Shown here: in pieces, positions 1 to 9,396 of the stretch
Position numbering within the stretch: the first letter of the stretch is position 1
How the letters are laid out: each line of letters starts with the position of its first letter
Assembly (NCBI GenBank): GCA_002502685.1
Contig: DAQA01000029.1
Coordinates: forward strand, 1-64,000
Reading direction: 5' to 3'
Length of the DNA: 64,000 nucleotides
Source of the DNA: Euryarchaeota archaeon UBA202
Lineage (GTDB): Archaea > Thermoplasmatota > E2 > UBA202
Notes under the pieces: model-generated
Databases searched by the model: none
Told to the model about the DNA's origin: nothing
The model's input: the letters and a program-made list of their open reading frames with translations, nothing else
Translations under genes and position numbers: made by a program

Positions 1-37
1 GCCCAGACAGAGGGACCAGGGGGAATATAGCTCCATT

Positions 38-874
38 CTATACCCCCCCACTTGCTCCATTGATGCCATAGGCATACCCCGTAGTCTGAGCTCCATTTGT
101 TGTACCCGCAACAACATCTGGATATCCATCACCCGTAAAATCCTCGATTCCCCTCACGGAGAAAACTGCTCCTCCGATAAAGCACTCCCAAATGGGTTCT
201 CCGGTTAGAGCATCTAGGCAATAAACTCTCCTGGGACCAGTATTTGTTCCATCATTCCCTGTTGCTGCCAGTACATCCTTAATGCCATCATTATTATAGT
301 CATATACACAATTGACCTGGTAGACCCACCCGCCATCTCCATATTCGTGGGTGTCATGGGTCCATATGGTACTCCCATTCCCGCCCGAGATGGTGCGAAT
401 CATTCGCCCATTATAGGTACCGCCACTGGTACCGATGATAACCTCTTGGCATCCATTATTATCAATATCCTCCATGATGGACAATCCATTTTGGGCAAAA
501 ACATCTGCCTCGGCATCATGTTCCCAGAGAACATTTCCCGTGCCAATAGCGCCACCATCAAAGCATCGTACATGTTCATCCTCGGAACAAACAATGACAT
601 CACCAATACCATCGCTGTTTATATCGGATATGGGTGCTATTGCTTGGGGACTGTTATCATAGCCTGTAGTGATGGTGTACTGCCAGAGGATTTCTCCAAT
701 CTCATAATCCCTTGATGTATCCATATCATACAGACCTTGCAGGCTCCCTTTTTCATTAATGTCACCTTGATTAGTCGTTTGGGGGCTTGAAGAGGTGGAA
801 ATACCTGTTTCTATAATCCCTGTCAATAAAATAAGAGCTATAAACAATACATCAACTTTTTTCATATCTTTCAC
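38..874 (-). CDS. Secreted FG-GAP/PQQ-like beta-propeller protein, 3' end frameshifted or beyond the window
   Basis: The 278-residue product starts with a hydrophobic signal segment (residues 8-25). It then has at least four blade-like repeats with calcium-binding DxNxDG motifs such as DINSDGIGDVI and DYNNDGIKDVL, as in FG-GAP/VCBS extracellular propellers. The start has a GGGAGAG Shine-Dalgarno and a TATA-like box near 902-915. The stop at 38-40 follows a run of seven C (43-49, G on the coding strand). One extra base there lets the frame stay open to the window edge, reading WSYIPPGPSVW, which fits the family. The real protein therefore probably continues past base 1. Its substrate cannot be told. 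Confidence 0.75.
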   Translation of the reverse strand: MKDMKKVDVLFIALILLTGIIETGISTSSSPQTTNQGDINEKGSLQGLYDMDTSRDYEIGEILWQYTITTGYDNSPQAIAPISDINSDGIGDVIVCSEDEHVRCFDGGAIGTGNVLWEHDAEADVFAQNGLSIMEDIDNNGCQEVIIGTSGGTYNGRMIRTISGGNGSTIWTHDTHEYGDGGWVYQVNCVYDYNNDGIKDVLAATGNDGTNTGPRRVYCLDALTGEPIWECFIGGAVFSVRGIEDFTGDGYPDVVAGTTNGAQTTGYAYGINGASGGV

Positions 875-1202
875 TCTCCCTTTACCTATTTGTTATGCAA
901 TAGGTATTTATAAAATATAACTGTCATCATGGTCAAAAAAGAGAATGAAACCCAAAAATCCAGAATAAAAAAAGTTAATGGATAAAAAAAGAAACAAGCC
1001 GCATAATTATTACGATATGGGCAACAAACTGTTAAATAATGGGTATCCAAATAACCCACTTAGATGTGATAATGTGACTGTGCAAATGTACAGTAAACCC
1101 TGGTAGTATCGCTTTTTTTGTTTTAAGGGGGCAGAATAATGCAGGGTAGAACATTAAACTTTATATTGAGGTAGCCTATTATCTAAATTGGAGGCGAGAT
1201 AT
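875..1202. other. Divergent intergenic region between the beta-propeller and C25 genes
   Basis: About 330 AT-rich bases separate two divergent secreted-protein genes. A TATA-like ATTTATAAAATA lies at 905-916 for the leftward gene. The rightward gene has a GGAGG Shine-Dalgarno at 1190-1194. I see no other coding or RNA signal. Confidence 0.5.
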
Positions 1203-3122
1203 ATGAAAAAAATACACATCGTATTAGCATGTTTAATTGTCATAACTTTTTTAGGCTCCTCCACATTTGGAGCCCTCTTATCTCCCCTTTCCAATGGAGA
1301 TAAGAACAGCCAGATTAAAACAAAGAGTATCACCACTAGTTTTCTCCCGCCCTCGTTAATTGACGATGGTAACTATCTTACAGTGGAGACAGGTAATGAA
1401 ATGAATCTTCTGTTAAGTGAGGGTTATCCATTATTACCCTATAAATCTCTCTGTATTTTGTTTCCCCTAGGAACAATAATACAGGATGTGAACATAGAAA
1501 TACAGGATGTTCAAACACTGATACTTAATAAAAAAATACAACCCGCTCCAACACCCTGCACATTTAGCAAATCCAATAATTCATCTGGGAATCAACAAGA
1601 AGATATCTATGAAAACATGGATATCTATCCTATAGAATGGGTAACATATAATATCGGAGTGGGAATCAAAAATAACCACCATGTATTATTCCTTTCCCTG
1701 CAAGTTTTTCCATATCGGTACACATCAGGGAGTAATACTCTGTTTTTTGTTGAAACCCTCCAAATAGAAATCATCTATGAACAAATAGAGAATCATCTAT
1801 TCGGAAAAGATGAAACCGATTTTCTCATTATTTCTCCGGTTGAGTTTGTGGATTCCCTTCAGCCATTGGTAGCCCATAAAGAATCGGAAGCAGTGGGGAT
1901 AAGTACCCGATTAGTATCACTGGATGAGATTTTTGAGGGTAGTTATTTTGAGGTAAAAGGGCGAGATGATGCAGAAAAGGTGAAATATTTTATTAAGGAG
2001 AGTGTTGAACAGTGGGGAGTGAAGTATGTGTTGTTGGTGGGAGGTCGGCATGGAGGTTTTTCAGAGCCTGAGTGGTGGTGTCCTGTCCGATATACATATT
2101 TGGATGCTAATGATGGTGATAAAAAATTTTTAAGTGATCTTTATTTTTCTGATATCTATGGCTATGAGGAAGGAGAGATTGTTTTTGATGATTGGGATAG
2201 TAATGGCAACAATCTTTTTGGCGAATGGCATTTTGGAGGCAGGGACATCATTGATATGTATCCTGATGTCTATATTGGTCGGTTGCCTTGTAGAACAGAA
2301 TTTGAAGTTAACATAATGGTTGATAAAATCACGGCATATGAAACAACCGCTTTTGGGACAGATTGGGCTAAAAAATATGTTGGCATCGGGGGAGATACAT
2401 TTCCCGGTGACCAGTGGTATGACGGAGAAGTTACTGTGGCAAAAGTGATGGAATATCTTTCTCCACTAGGATATGATTTCACTACTCTTTTTACCTCTGA
2501 TGAACATATACCCAATGCCAGAGATATCCTAGGCTCCATTAGTGAGGGATGTGGTTTTCTTAACTTTGAAGGCCATGGTACCCCCACAAGTTGGGCTACC
2601 CATAGCCCTCAAGGCGAGGAATGGGATACCTTCATCAATGTAGTCCTGTTTACGTTACTCAGAAACAAGGATATGTATCCTGTCTGTGTGGTTGGTGGCT
2701 GTAGCAATAGCAAATTTGACATTACCCTTCTTGATTTTTTGGATTTCAAGAATCTTACAGCTAATCTTGCCCATGGCAGCATTGGTCTGGAGTGCTTCAG
2801 TTGGTGGCTTACCCGTAAAAATGATGGGGGGTCTATTGCTACTATAGGATGTACTTCGTATGGATATGGTAAGCAGGGGGATGGTGACAATGATGGTATT
2901 TTTGATGGTATACAGTACAGGGGTGGATTTATTGATATTGAATTTTTCAGGATATGTGCGCAGGAAGGAATAGACATCCTTGGTGAGGCGCATGGTGAAG
3001 CTATATTGAGTTTTCTTTCTAAGTTCCCCCCCTTGACTGATAAAATCGATGGAAAAACCGTTGAGGAATGGATATTGTTTGGTGATCCAACCCTCAAAAT
3101 TAATGGATATTCTCCCAGCTAG
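1203..3122 (+). CDS. Secreted peptidase C25 (gingipain-like)
   Basis: The 639-residue product has a signal peptide (MKKIHIVLACLIVITFLGSS), a propeptide-like region to about residue 200, and a C25 cysteine peptidase domain that begins near DFLIISPVEFVDSL. The catalytic His is in FEGHGTP (about 456) and the Cys in VVGGCSNS (about 499), as expected for the caspase-like gingipain fold. The C-terminus reads KTVEEWILFGDPTLKI, typical of archaeal members. I chose the ATG at 1203 because GGAGG lies 8 bases upstream; an in-frame TTG at 1188 is unlikely. A paralogue at 35980-37887 shares the architecture. The likely role is extracellular protein degradation. Confidence 0.9.
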   Translation: MKKIHIVLACLIVITFLGSSTFGALLSPLSNGDKNSQIKTKSITTSFLPPSLIDDGNYLTVETGNEMNLLLSEGYPLLPYKSLCILFPLGTIIQDVNIEIQDVQTLILNKKIQPAPTPCTFSKSNNSSGNQQEDIYENMDIYPIEWVTYNIGVGIKNNHHVLFLSLQVFPYRYTSGSNTLFFVETLQIEIIYEQIENHLFGKDETDFLIISPVEFVDSLQPLVAHKESEAVGISTRLVSLDEIFEGSYFEVKGRDDAEKVKYFIKESVEQWGVKYVLLVGGRHGGFSEPEWWCPVRYTYLDANDGDKKFLSDLYFSDIYGYEEGEIVFDDWDSNGNNLFGEWHFGGRDIIDMYPDVYIGRLPCRTEFEVNIMVDKITAYETTAFGTDWAKKYVGIGGDTFPGDQWYDGEVTVAKVMEYLSPLGYDFTTLFTSDEHIPNARDILGSISEGCGFLNFEGHGTPTSWATHSPQGEEWDTFINVVLFTLLRNKDMYPVCVVGGCSNSKFDITLLDFLDFKNLTANLAHGSIGLECFSWWLTRKNDGGSIATIGCTSYGYGKQGDGDNDGIFDGIQYRGGFIDIEFFRICAQEGIDILGEAHGEAILSFLSKFPPLTDKIDGKTVEEWILFGDPTLKINGYSPS

Positions 3123-3567
3123 TCCTTCTTTTCCCCTTTTCTTTTTAATTTATTGGTTCTAAGACTAACTCTCTACTTTTTTTTTATGTTTGTACTATAT
3201 CATTCGATGTTTGTTAGAGAGTCTTTATTAACCCCTCTTATTACTTCATACACCATAAAGGGAAGGGGAAGGTACTTTTTTCGCCTCCTTTTCCATTATT
3301 GCCTCCCTTTCCCTTTTTTACCTTTGCATATGTTTACAACACCAAAATCAATTTTTTTATTCTAACACTACAAGCCATCTCGTTTTATAAACACCTTCAT
3401 ATTCCTTTGGTTTGCTGGTTTATCTGTTGTCCTAAAAAGATATTATTGCTTGTATATAGTTTATCCACACCCAGTTTTTTTTATTTTTCATTCATGATTC
3501 ATCATGGGGTGGCAGGTCATTGCTTATAGCCATCCCAGTTATAATTAATCTTTATCCTGGGATCCTG
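3123..3567. other. T-rich region between convergent genes
   Basis: This is a strongly T-rich plus-strand stretch after the C25 stop, with several T8-T9 runs that suit archaeal termination. A short inverted repeat (ACTCTCTA, then TTAGAGAGT about 45 bases later) lies near 3165-3225. I see no gene. Confidence 0.4.
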
Positions 3568-5571
3568 TTATGAACCCCAGTGTGAATTTTGGAAAAATGA
3601 GAGATTGATATGATCCCAGTCATCAAAATCCCCTCGGCCATGGCTTCCATCTGAATAGTCTAATATTTGCCAGGCAAACTGATAATTCATACAACTCCGA
3701 TAGGGTCTATATTTTACCTGTCCCCTGAGCAAGGGGATGACAAACGGAATGATGCTGCTTTCATTATCAATAGCTGGATACACATCGTGAAAAAGCCCTA
3801 ATGTGTGTCCAAGTTCATGCATGAACACGGTGGCTAACACATGTGGTCTAAATACTTGAGGTATCTCCTCTTCATAATAACTGATACTCAATGCGAATGA
3901 ATCAGCTTCATCCCATCCAATAAAAACAAACCCGGGATAATCCTTGAATAAGGAATCAGATAAAAGCACATAGTGAAAAACACCCTTCCGCCAGTATGTT
4001 GGATCGTCATGGAGAAAATATTTCCAATACACATCAATCAGAGTGGCATAATTCACATATTCTGTTTTATCAACAATCTCTCCTCCCCTCTTGAGACCCT
4101 TGTCAATATGGAGAGTAATGTCATTGGTGGCAAATTTTTGCCGCATATCCTCCAGTTTATCTTCCCTTATTTCATAGGAGGTATCCATGATATCTATTTC
4201 CACAAATAGATCCTTGGTAAATGGTTTGGATCCCCATTGGTCTGTGCGATACTCCTCGATATTATTCAGTCCATCCTGATCAGGATCCAAAGAATCATGG
4301 GGGTCATAAACAAGGGGATTATATCCATATTTTGTTTCCCACCAATCAGGTGTCCCATCCATATCTGTGTCGTTGTCATTGGGATTATCCTGTATTTGGG
4401 AAGTACAATCAGATAGATTTGGGGGCAAAAGAGTGACTGGTTTCTGTACGTCCTGTAACGATTTTTGTCCTAGAGGAGGAAGCGCAGTAATTCTCCCCCC
4501 TTTGGTATATACTCTCTGTATTCCCCCCAAGGATTTTCCCCACCAATTATAGCGAGCATTTCCAAATGAGTCTTCACCTGCTAGATTGGCGACATTATTA
4601 TCATGGATATCATTATTTGTTATCAGTACTTTTTCTGTTGCATAAAGATATATGCCTACATCATTGTGGTGAATACTTGAATCTGTCACACTTAAAGATG
4701 ACAGATCACTTGTTTCTATACCAATTTTTGAGTCATACAGATGTGTTTTTTTTATGGTGGCATTGTTACAATCGCTAAACCGTATTCCCCTGCCACTGTG
4801 GTAGATGGTGCAATTCTCCACCACAATATTGGTAGTTGTTTCCGCATAGAGACTTATCTGGTTTTCATTGCCGTTAAATAAAAGACAGTTGGCGATATGA
4901 ACATTATCGCATTGTTCCGTCATGATGGTGACACCATTTAATTCACCCCAGATATTGTTTATGTTGATATTGTTAGATTCGGTGCAGAGAACACCAATAC
5001 CATTTTTTTTAAAATTACAATGGGTCACTGCAATGTTTCGGTCGCTTAAAGACCGTATCCCCATGGCGGTATGATAAAAAGAACAATTTTTTATTGTCAT
5101 CCGTGATCCCGTTGCCGCTAATATGCCATGACGTGCATTGTGAAATATACAGTTGTTAACGGTTACATCTCCTTTGAGGATGTTTACCAAACTGTTGGTG
5201 ATTTTTCCCCCAGCTTTCCTGAACTGGAGATTATCAATGGCTACTTTATCAGAATTTATAATTACACCTGTTCCCGTAAATGATGCATCTATGATGGCAT
5301 TTTGCATCGATTTACCATAGAGGGCCAGTGACTTTGATATGATGAGATGTTCACTATATGTACCGGGATAAATAAAAATTGTATAATTTTCACCGGCATC
5401 GTCGAGGGCAGCCTGAATACTGGAATAATTGGATTGCCCTGTACCCCCCACATATAATACAGTCCCCCCCTCTTTTTTGATGAATCCAGGATTATCACGG
5501 ATGAATAGAACTCCCGCTGCTCCTAATACACAGGCCACACTGATGATTACTAAGAGGAACCTTTTTTTCAT
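3568..5571 (-). CDS. Secreted beta-helix (NosD-like) protein with C-terminal metzincin metalloprotease domain
   Basis: The 667-residue product has an N-terminal signal/anchor segment and a right-handed parallel beta-helix of PbH1/NosD type (about 40-365, with repeated hallmarks such as ILVTNNDIHDNN). A thrombospondin-3-like calcium segment follows (DNDTDMDGTPDWW, DPDQDGLNNIEEY, about 397-440). The protease domain has a complete zinc motif HELGHTLGLFH (about 582-592) and a Met-turn-like SCMNY (about 627). The HExxHxxGxxH plus Met-turn is diagnostic of metzincins. A paralogue at 22849-24507 shares the calcium segment and the C-terminal ILDYSDGSHG motif but not the helix. It is probably a surface protease with a carbohydrate- or wall-binding helix; the substrate is unknown. 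Confidence 0.85.
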   Translation of the reverse strand: MKKRFLLVIISVACVLGAAGVLFIRDNPGFIKKEGGTVLYVGGTGQSNYSSIQAALDDAGENYTIFIYPGTYSEHLIISKSLALYGKSMQNAIIDASFTGTGVIINSDKVAIDNLQFRKAGGKITNSLVNILKGDVTVNNCIFHNARHGILAATGSRMTIKNCSFYHTAMGIRSLSDRNIAVTHCNFKKNGIGVLCTESNNININNIWGELNGVTIMTEQCDNVHIANCLLFNGNENQISLYAETTTNIVVENCTIYHSGRGIRFSDCNNATIKKTHLYDSKIGIETSDLSSLSVTDSSIHHNDVGIYLYATEKVLITNNDIHDNNVANLAGEDSFGNARYNWWGKSLGGIQRVYTKGGRITALPPLGQKSLQDVQKPVTLLPPNLSDCTSQIQDNPNDNDTDMDGTPDWWETKYGYNPLVYDPHDSLDPDQDGLNNIEEYRTDQWGSKPFTKDLFVEIDIMDTSYEIREDKLEDMRQKFATNDITLHIDKGLKRGGEIVDKTEYVNYATLIDVYWKYFLHDDPTYWRKGVFHYVLLSDSLFKDYPGFVFIGWDEADSFALSISYYEEEIPQVFRPHVLATVFMHELGHTLGLFHDVYPAIDNESSIIPFVIPLLRGQVKYRPYRSCMNYQFAWQILDYSDGSHGRGDFDDWDHINLSFFQNSHWGS

Positions 5572-5957
5572 TTCTTACCCGTACCTATAATAGGGTTTTA
5601 CTATATTGCTATTATCTAAACCTCCTCTCCCCCTTTTCATCCTCCGATACAATGCGATAAGAAACAAAAAAAGATGACTAGATTCCATCCTTTCTTAAAC
5701 CCCCCAGAATCACCTGTATTCTGGTATCTTGTCACCTCGTTACCCTTCCCTATAATCATTCATATAAATCATGAAAAATAATTCCCCCCCCTCCTAATTT
5801 TTTCCAGCCATCGCTACGGTTAATGAATCATTTATTATTATAAAAATATTTACCTAGCTACATAATAATGAATAATTTATATTTTATACCCAAAAAAGTG
5901 ATTGGTAATATTATCCTACTTCTTTGTAACCCTGGTGCTCATTATTAGACGACCCGG
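5572..5957. other. Intergenic, AT-rich
   Basis: About 385 AT-rich bases lie upstream of the leftward beta-helix protease gene. I see no convincing ORF, RNA gene or repeat. The promoter of the protease gene must lie here, but several AT-rich boxes compete and I cannot choose one. Confidence 0.35.
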
Positions 5958-6101
5958 TCACAATTTTTTTACTTCCCCTAAATCTTTATCTATCTGCTTA
6001 AAGCATTTTTCACAGAGAAGCCCCCATCGATGATGAAATATCAATTCTTCCCGGGGAAAAAAACCTCTGCATTCATAGCAGATATGCATGCTTTTTGTCA
6101 T
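5958..6101 (-). CDS. Small zinc-ribbon-like protein (47 aa)
   Basis: This short ORF encodes 47 residues with two CxxC knuckles, CYEC (8-11) and CEKC (30-33), separated by 18 residues. That spacing suits a single treble-clef or zinc-ribbon site. The tail is lysine-rich (FKQIDKDLGEVKKL), so RNA, DNA or protein binding is possible. No strong Shine-Dalgarno precedes the ATG. Four paired cysteines in an otherwise AT-rich spacer argue against chance. No family is recognised. Confidence 0.55.
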   Translation of the reverse strand: MTKSMHICYECRGFFPREELIFHHRWGLLCEKCFKQIDKDLGEVKKL

Positions 6102-6347
6102 GAATCATCAAGTTGCTACGAAGTATAAAATCATATATCTTATTTAGATATTTCCCCTAATAGGAACATACATATTTTTCTGATAACATTGTCACACCAA
6201 GATAAACATAAAGATAACCAAAGAAATAACACTAGCAAGCAATAAGTGGCATTGGAGAGGACAGAATTATAACACCACTATAAACTATACAGGGAAGTAT
6301 ATTTTTTCACAAAACATTTTAATTATAAAAATGTGTATCACCTCAAC

Positions 6348-7271
6348 ATGGCTAACCCAATCATCTACATATTGGAATTCATTGTTGGCTTAGTCATACT
6401 GGTTAAAGGATGCGCTATCTTTATAGATGGCGCTTCCAATATAGCAACAAAACTGGGGATATCTGAACATATAATCGGGCTAACCATCGTGGCACTTGCC
6501 ACATCTCTCCCTGAATTAGCAGTTTCATCCATAGCATCCTATAATCAAGAGGCAGGTATTGCCATTGGAACTATCATCGGCTCAAACATCTCTAATATTT
6601 GTCTAATCCTCGGAATCGCCGCCATTATCATGATCCTAAAAACCGATAAACAAACAATTGAAGACACATTTTTCATGATTGGGGTAACAATTCTATTTAT
6701 TGGCTTAATAGCAATCGATCATACACTCAATAGATATGATGCTCTATTATTCCTCCTTCTCTATATCTATTTTATATATCGCCTCTATAAAGCCCATAAA
6801 AAAAAGATTGATCATCTCACTATTAAAAAAGAAGGAGTTTTCAAAGAAAGTTTATTTATACTCCTTGGCGCAAGCGCCCTCATTTTAGGCGCCCACTTTT
6901 TGGTGGAATCTGGAGTAGGCATAGCGCAACTCCTTGGTGTGCCACCCGCTATTATTGGTCTTACCATGATTGCACTTGGCACGTCCCTTCCTGAACTTTC
7001 AAGCACAATCACTGCCACTCTTAAAAAACGATATGGTATTGCGGTTGGTAATGTCATTGGAAGTAATATTATTAATATCCTTTTGGTCTTAGGTATCTCA
7101 GGGCTTATCAACCCTCTTTCTATTGGAAAAAAAATTTTTATTTCAGCACCCTTTCTTATCGGTGTTTCTGTATTAACCCTTTTTTTTGTAAGGGGTAAAA
7201 TCGGTAGAAAACAAGGATATATTCTTATTTTTCTATATGTTATTTTTATTGCTCTTACTACAACAATCTAA
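6348..7271 (+). CDS. Sodium/calcium exchanger family (CaCA) antiporter
   Basis: A 307-residue polytopic membrane protein with the internal duplication of YrbG-like K+-independent Na+/Ca2+ antiporters. The two alpha repeats are visible as IVALATSLPELAVS (about 60-73) and MIALGTSLPELSST (about 205-218), followed by the matching GTIIGSNI and GNVIGSNI segments. The acidic residue of each SLPE motif is the cation site in the family. About ten membrane segments are apparent. The ATG at 6348 is preferred to an in-frame GTG at 6333; neither has a clear Shine-Dalgarno. The gene stands alone. The exact ion is inference. Confidence 0.9.
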   Translation: MANPIIYILEFIVGLVILVKGCAIFIDGASNIATKLGISEHIIGLTIVALATSLPELAVSSIASYNQEAGIAIGTIIGSNISNICLILGIAAIIMILKTDKQTIEDTFFMIGVTILFIGLIAIDHTLNRYDALLFLLLYIYFIYRLYKAHKKKIDHLTIKKEGVFKESLFILLGASALILGAHFLVESGVGIAQLLGVPPAIIGLTMIALGTSLPELSSTITATLKKRYGIAVGNVIGSNIINILLVLGISGLINPLSIGKKIFISAPFLIGVSVLTLFFVRGKIGRKQGYILIFLYVIFIALTTTI

Positions 7272-7359
7272 GGTATACATGACATTCTAAACTATTTTTT
7301 GGATAAGGTTTTTCTGTTTCTGAATTTCACCACCGCATTATCAATTACTCTAATTGTTT

Positions 7360-7902
7360 CTAACTCTTATCCTTTTGAAAAGCAATGGCATATGCCCCAG
7401 TTGTCGTGCTGATTTCATTTAGATTATAGAATACAAATGTCCAGTATCCCTGGTTTTCTGGAGTGACCCATATTCTATGATGCTCTTGAGTGGTTTTATT
7501 GCTTGCATACAATTCTTCTTCAATTTCATATTTTCCATCTTTTTCACTCATTTTATAGAGGACGCATTGTATATTCGTTGTGCTGTATGGTTGTGTGTTA
7601 AAGCCAAAGTCGATACGTGACAAAGTCTCATTGATTTCAAATGGCACGTGGCTATCATTACCAATGTTTTCAGGGTAGCTGACCCAGTATTTTGCAGGAT
7701 AAGCCCCCAGTGCTAAAAAGTTATTTTTAAATAAATAATACCATGACGATTTTGATGCATTATTGTTGCCTGGGTCCTCGTTCTCTTCTTCATTCTTTTG
7801 AGGGTCAAAATATTGGGTTGTGTACACCCAAAATCCCACATAAACACCCAGTGTTACTACCAAAAAGATTATCAATATTTTGAGATAGTGCCTCTTTCCC
7901 AT
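7360..7902 (-). CDS. Membrane-anchored extracytoplasmic protein of unknown function
   Basis: The 180-residue product has one N-terminal membrane segment (about 7-27, ILIIFLVVTLGVYVGFW). An acidic, asparagine-rich linker (about 38-52) leads to a roughly 125-residue external domain rich in aromatic and beta-branched residues with several N-glycosylation sequons (NDS, NET, NKT). It looks like a beta-sandwich: the ending GYWTFVFYNLNEISTTTGAYAIAF resembles jelly-roll cores, split here only for reading. No catalytic motif is seen. It is convergent with the antiporter gene. Confidence 0.7.
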   Translation of the reverse strand: MGKRHYLKILIIFLVVTLGVYVGFWVYTTQYFDPQKNEEENEDPGNNNASKSSWYYLFKNNFLALGAYPAKYWVSYPENIGNDSHVPFEINETLSRIDFGFNTQPYSTTNIQCVLYKMSEKDGKYEIEEELYASNKTTQEHHRIWVTPENQGYWTFVFYNLNEISTTTGAYAIAFQKDKS

Positions 7903-8027
7903 ATCTAATACCGCTGGATTCCTTACTAAGGGTCAATATTTAAATGTTTGTTTTAAAATTTCTGAAGTTCATCCTAATCAGAACCATTTACAAAAAACTA
8001 CTATTTACAGTCAAAAAAAGATAGGTA

Positions 8028-8633
8028 ATGAAAAGAAAATTTTATATCATACTCGCCTTCATGACATTTATGAAAGAAATCTGTAATTTTCTTTTTGAAT
8101 TAGGTCATTTGAGGAGAATAAAACATGAGGGCTGGCGACTGACTGGGCTTGAGGAACCTGAAAGCATAGCTGAACATTCTCTAAGAGCTGCACAAATTGG
8201 GTTTCTTCTTTCAAAATTAGAAAGTTATCCAAACCCCCAGGAAGTTTCGACCATACTTGTTTTTCATGATATGGCTGAATGCAGAATCGGCGATCTCCAC
8301 AGGGTTGCACAAAGGTATGCTCAAATTGACGAAGAAAGAGTGGTGAAAGATCAGGTGAAACCACTAAAAAAAATGGGGGTAGATCTTCTTAATATTTGGA
8401 AAAAATTTGAATATCGTAAAGACAAGGCTGGCCTATTAGCAAAAGATGCGGATCTTCTTGAAATGGCATTAACCGCCCGGGAGTATTACGCAAGGGGATA
8501 TCATTCAACCCAGGATTGGATAAATAATATCTCCAAATCTCTAAAGACAAAATCTGCTAAAAAATTACTTGCATGCATAATAGAATCAAACCCAGTCAAA
8601 TGGTGGAAGACACTGAAAAAAATACCAGAGTAA
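8028..8633 (+). CDS. HD-domain phosphohydrolase (YfbR-like, possible 5'-deoxynucleotidase)
   Basis: The 201-residue protein has the metal ligands of HD-family hydrolases: His in AEHSLRAAQIG (about 50), the HD pair in VFHDMAECRIGDLHR (about 82-83) and a distal Asp in LLAKDADLLEMAL (about 143). Length and order match the COG1896/YfbR group, some of which dephosphorylate deoxynucleoside monophosphates. The N-terminal FLFELGHLRRIKHEGW is typical. Family members usually begin near MKEICNF, so the ATG at 8061 or 8070 may be the real start. No neighbour suggests a pathway. Confidence 0.85.
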   Translation: MKRKFYIILAFMTFMKEICNFLFELGHLRRIKHEGWRLTGLEEPESIAEHSLRAAQIGFLLSKLESYPNPQEVSTILVFHDMAECRIGDLHRVAQRYAQIDEERVVKDQVKPLKKMGVDLLNIWKKFEYRKDKAGLLAKDADLLEMALTAREYYARGYHSTQDWINNISKSLKTKSAKKLLACIIESNPVKWWKTLKKIPE

Positions 8634-8685
8634 AAATTAGTGCCAGATCCTGTTTTTGGAAAACAGGGGGAAAATTCTGCATTAC

Positions 8686-8826
8686 TTAGGCCAAAAAAGA
8701 TGCCACAATCACGGCGACAATAAAAGAAATCCATAAACTCTCTTTCCCTTAAAGCCTACTTGTTTCACCTATGACCCCATAGATTTCTGTACCTAAAATA
8801 ATCATTAGCACCCATTCGTATGGCAT
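8686..8826 (-). pseudogene. Small two-helix membrane protein interrupted by an in-frame TAA
   Basis: On the minus strand a frame of 47 codons runs from an ATG at 8826. Its first half reads MPYEWVLMIILGTEIYGVIG and its second half SLWISFIVAVIVASFLA. Both are hydrophobic and in one frame, with a single TAA (8749-8751) between them. A TATA-like TTATTTAATT lies about 10-20 bases upstream. A one-base change (for example AAA to TAA) would explain it. The ORF is short, so it may be fortuitous. Confidence 0.35.
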
Positions 8827-9023
8827 CCGAGAAATTAAATAAGTATTCTAAACGAACAATGGATAAAAAGTAATGAAGTTAAAGACATACATCTAGTATC
8901 TGTTCCTTCTTAGAGAAGCAAAATATCTGTTATAGGTGTCTCGTGCTAACAGTATAATTTTATGTTATTTATTTAATACCCTAATACTCCCAAGATAGAA
9001 AAAAGAAGAATGAGGGGATAACG

Positions 9024-9170
9024 GTGGAAAAAACGTGGGATGTTTTTTTTAAAACCATTGAATTCCCCTTCATTATTGTACTCATTCCTCATCATGCCAT
9101 ATATGGCATAACACTGATAATCCCATCATTTATAATTATTTTGTCTACTAAAATAACCACTAATAAATAA
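9024..9170 (+). CDS. Small single-pass membrane protein (48 aa, GTG start)
   Basis: A GTG preceded by GAGGGG (9012-9017) opens a 48-residue frame with a polar N-terminus, two hydrophobic stretches (IEFPFIIVLI and YGITLIIPSFIIIL) and a basic tail. The Shine-Dalgarno and the composition support translation. No homologue is recognised. From 9171 to 9396 the spacer holds only a 31-codon signal-peptide-like fragment at 9245-9340, which I do not call a gene. Confidence 0.4.
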   Translation: MEKTWDVFFKTIEFPFIIVLIPHHAIYGITLIIPSFIIILSTKITTNK

Positions 9171-9396
9171 CCTAAACCACAATTCATCTGTATCAATTTC
9201 CCATTCGACCACACTGTATTGATAGGAAATGAAGGCAAAAGATTATGAAAAGTAAATTATTTTCTTTGATCATTTCCATTATGTTTTTTAGATGCGGTTT
9301 ATCCATTTTTTTTATGTATATCATACAAAGGGATTTCTAGAGATGCTTGCACAAATTTTTATGGGAGCTAGCACTCATTGAGTGAAAAAAATAAAA

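Noticed and set aside
9245..9340. 31-codon signal-peptide-like ORF
   Set aside because: Too short and stops within the hydrophobic region; at most a relic.
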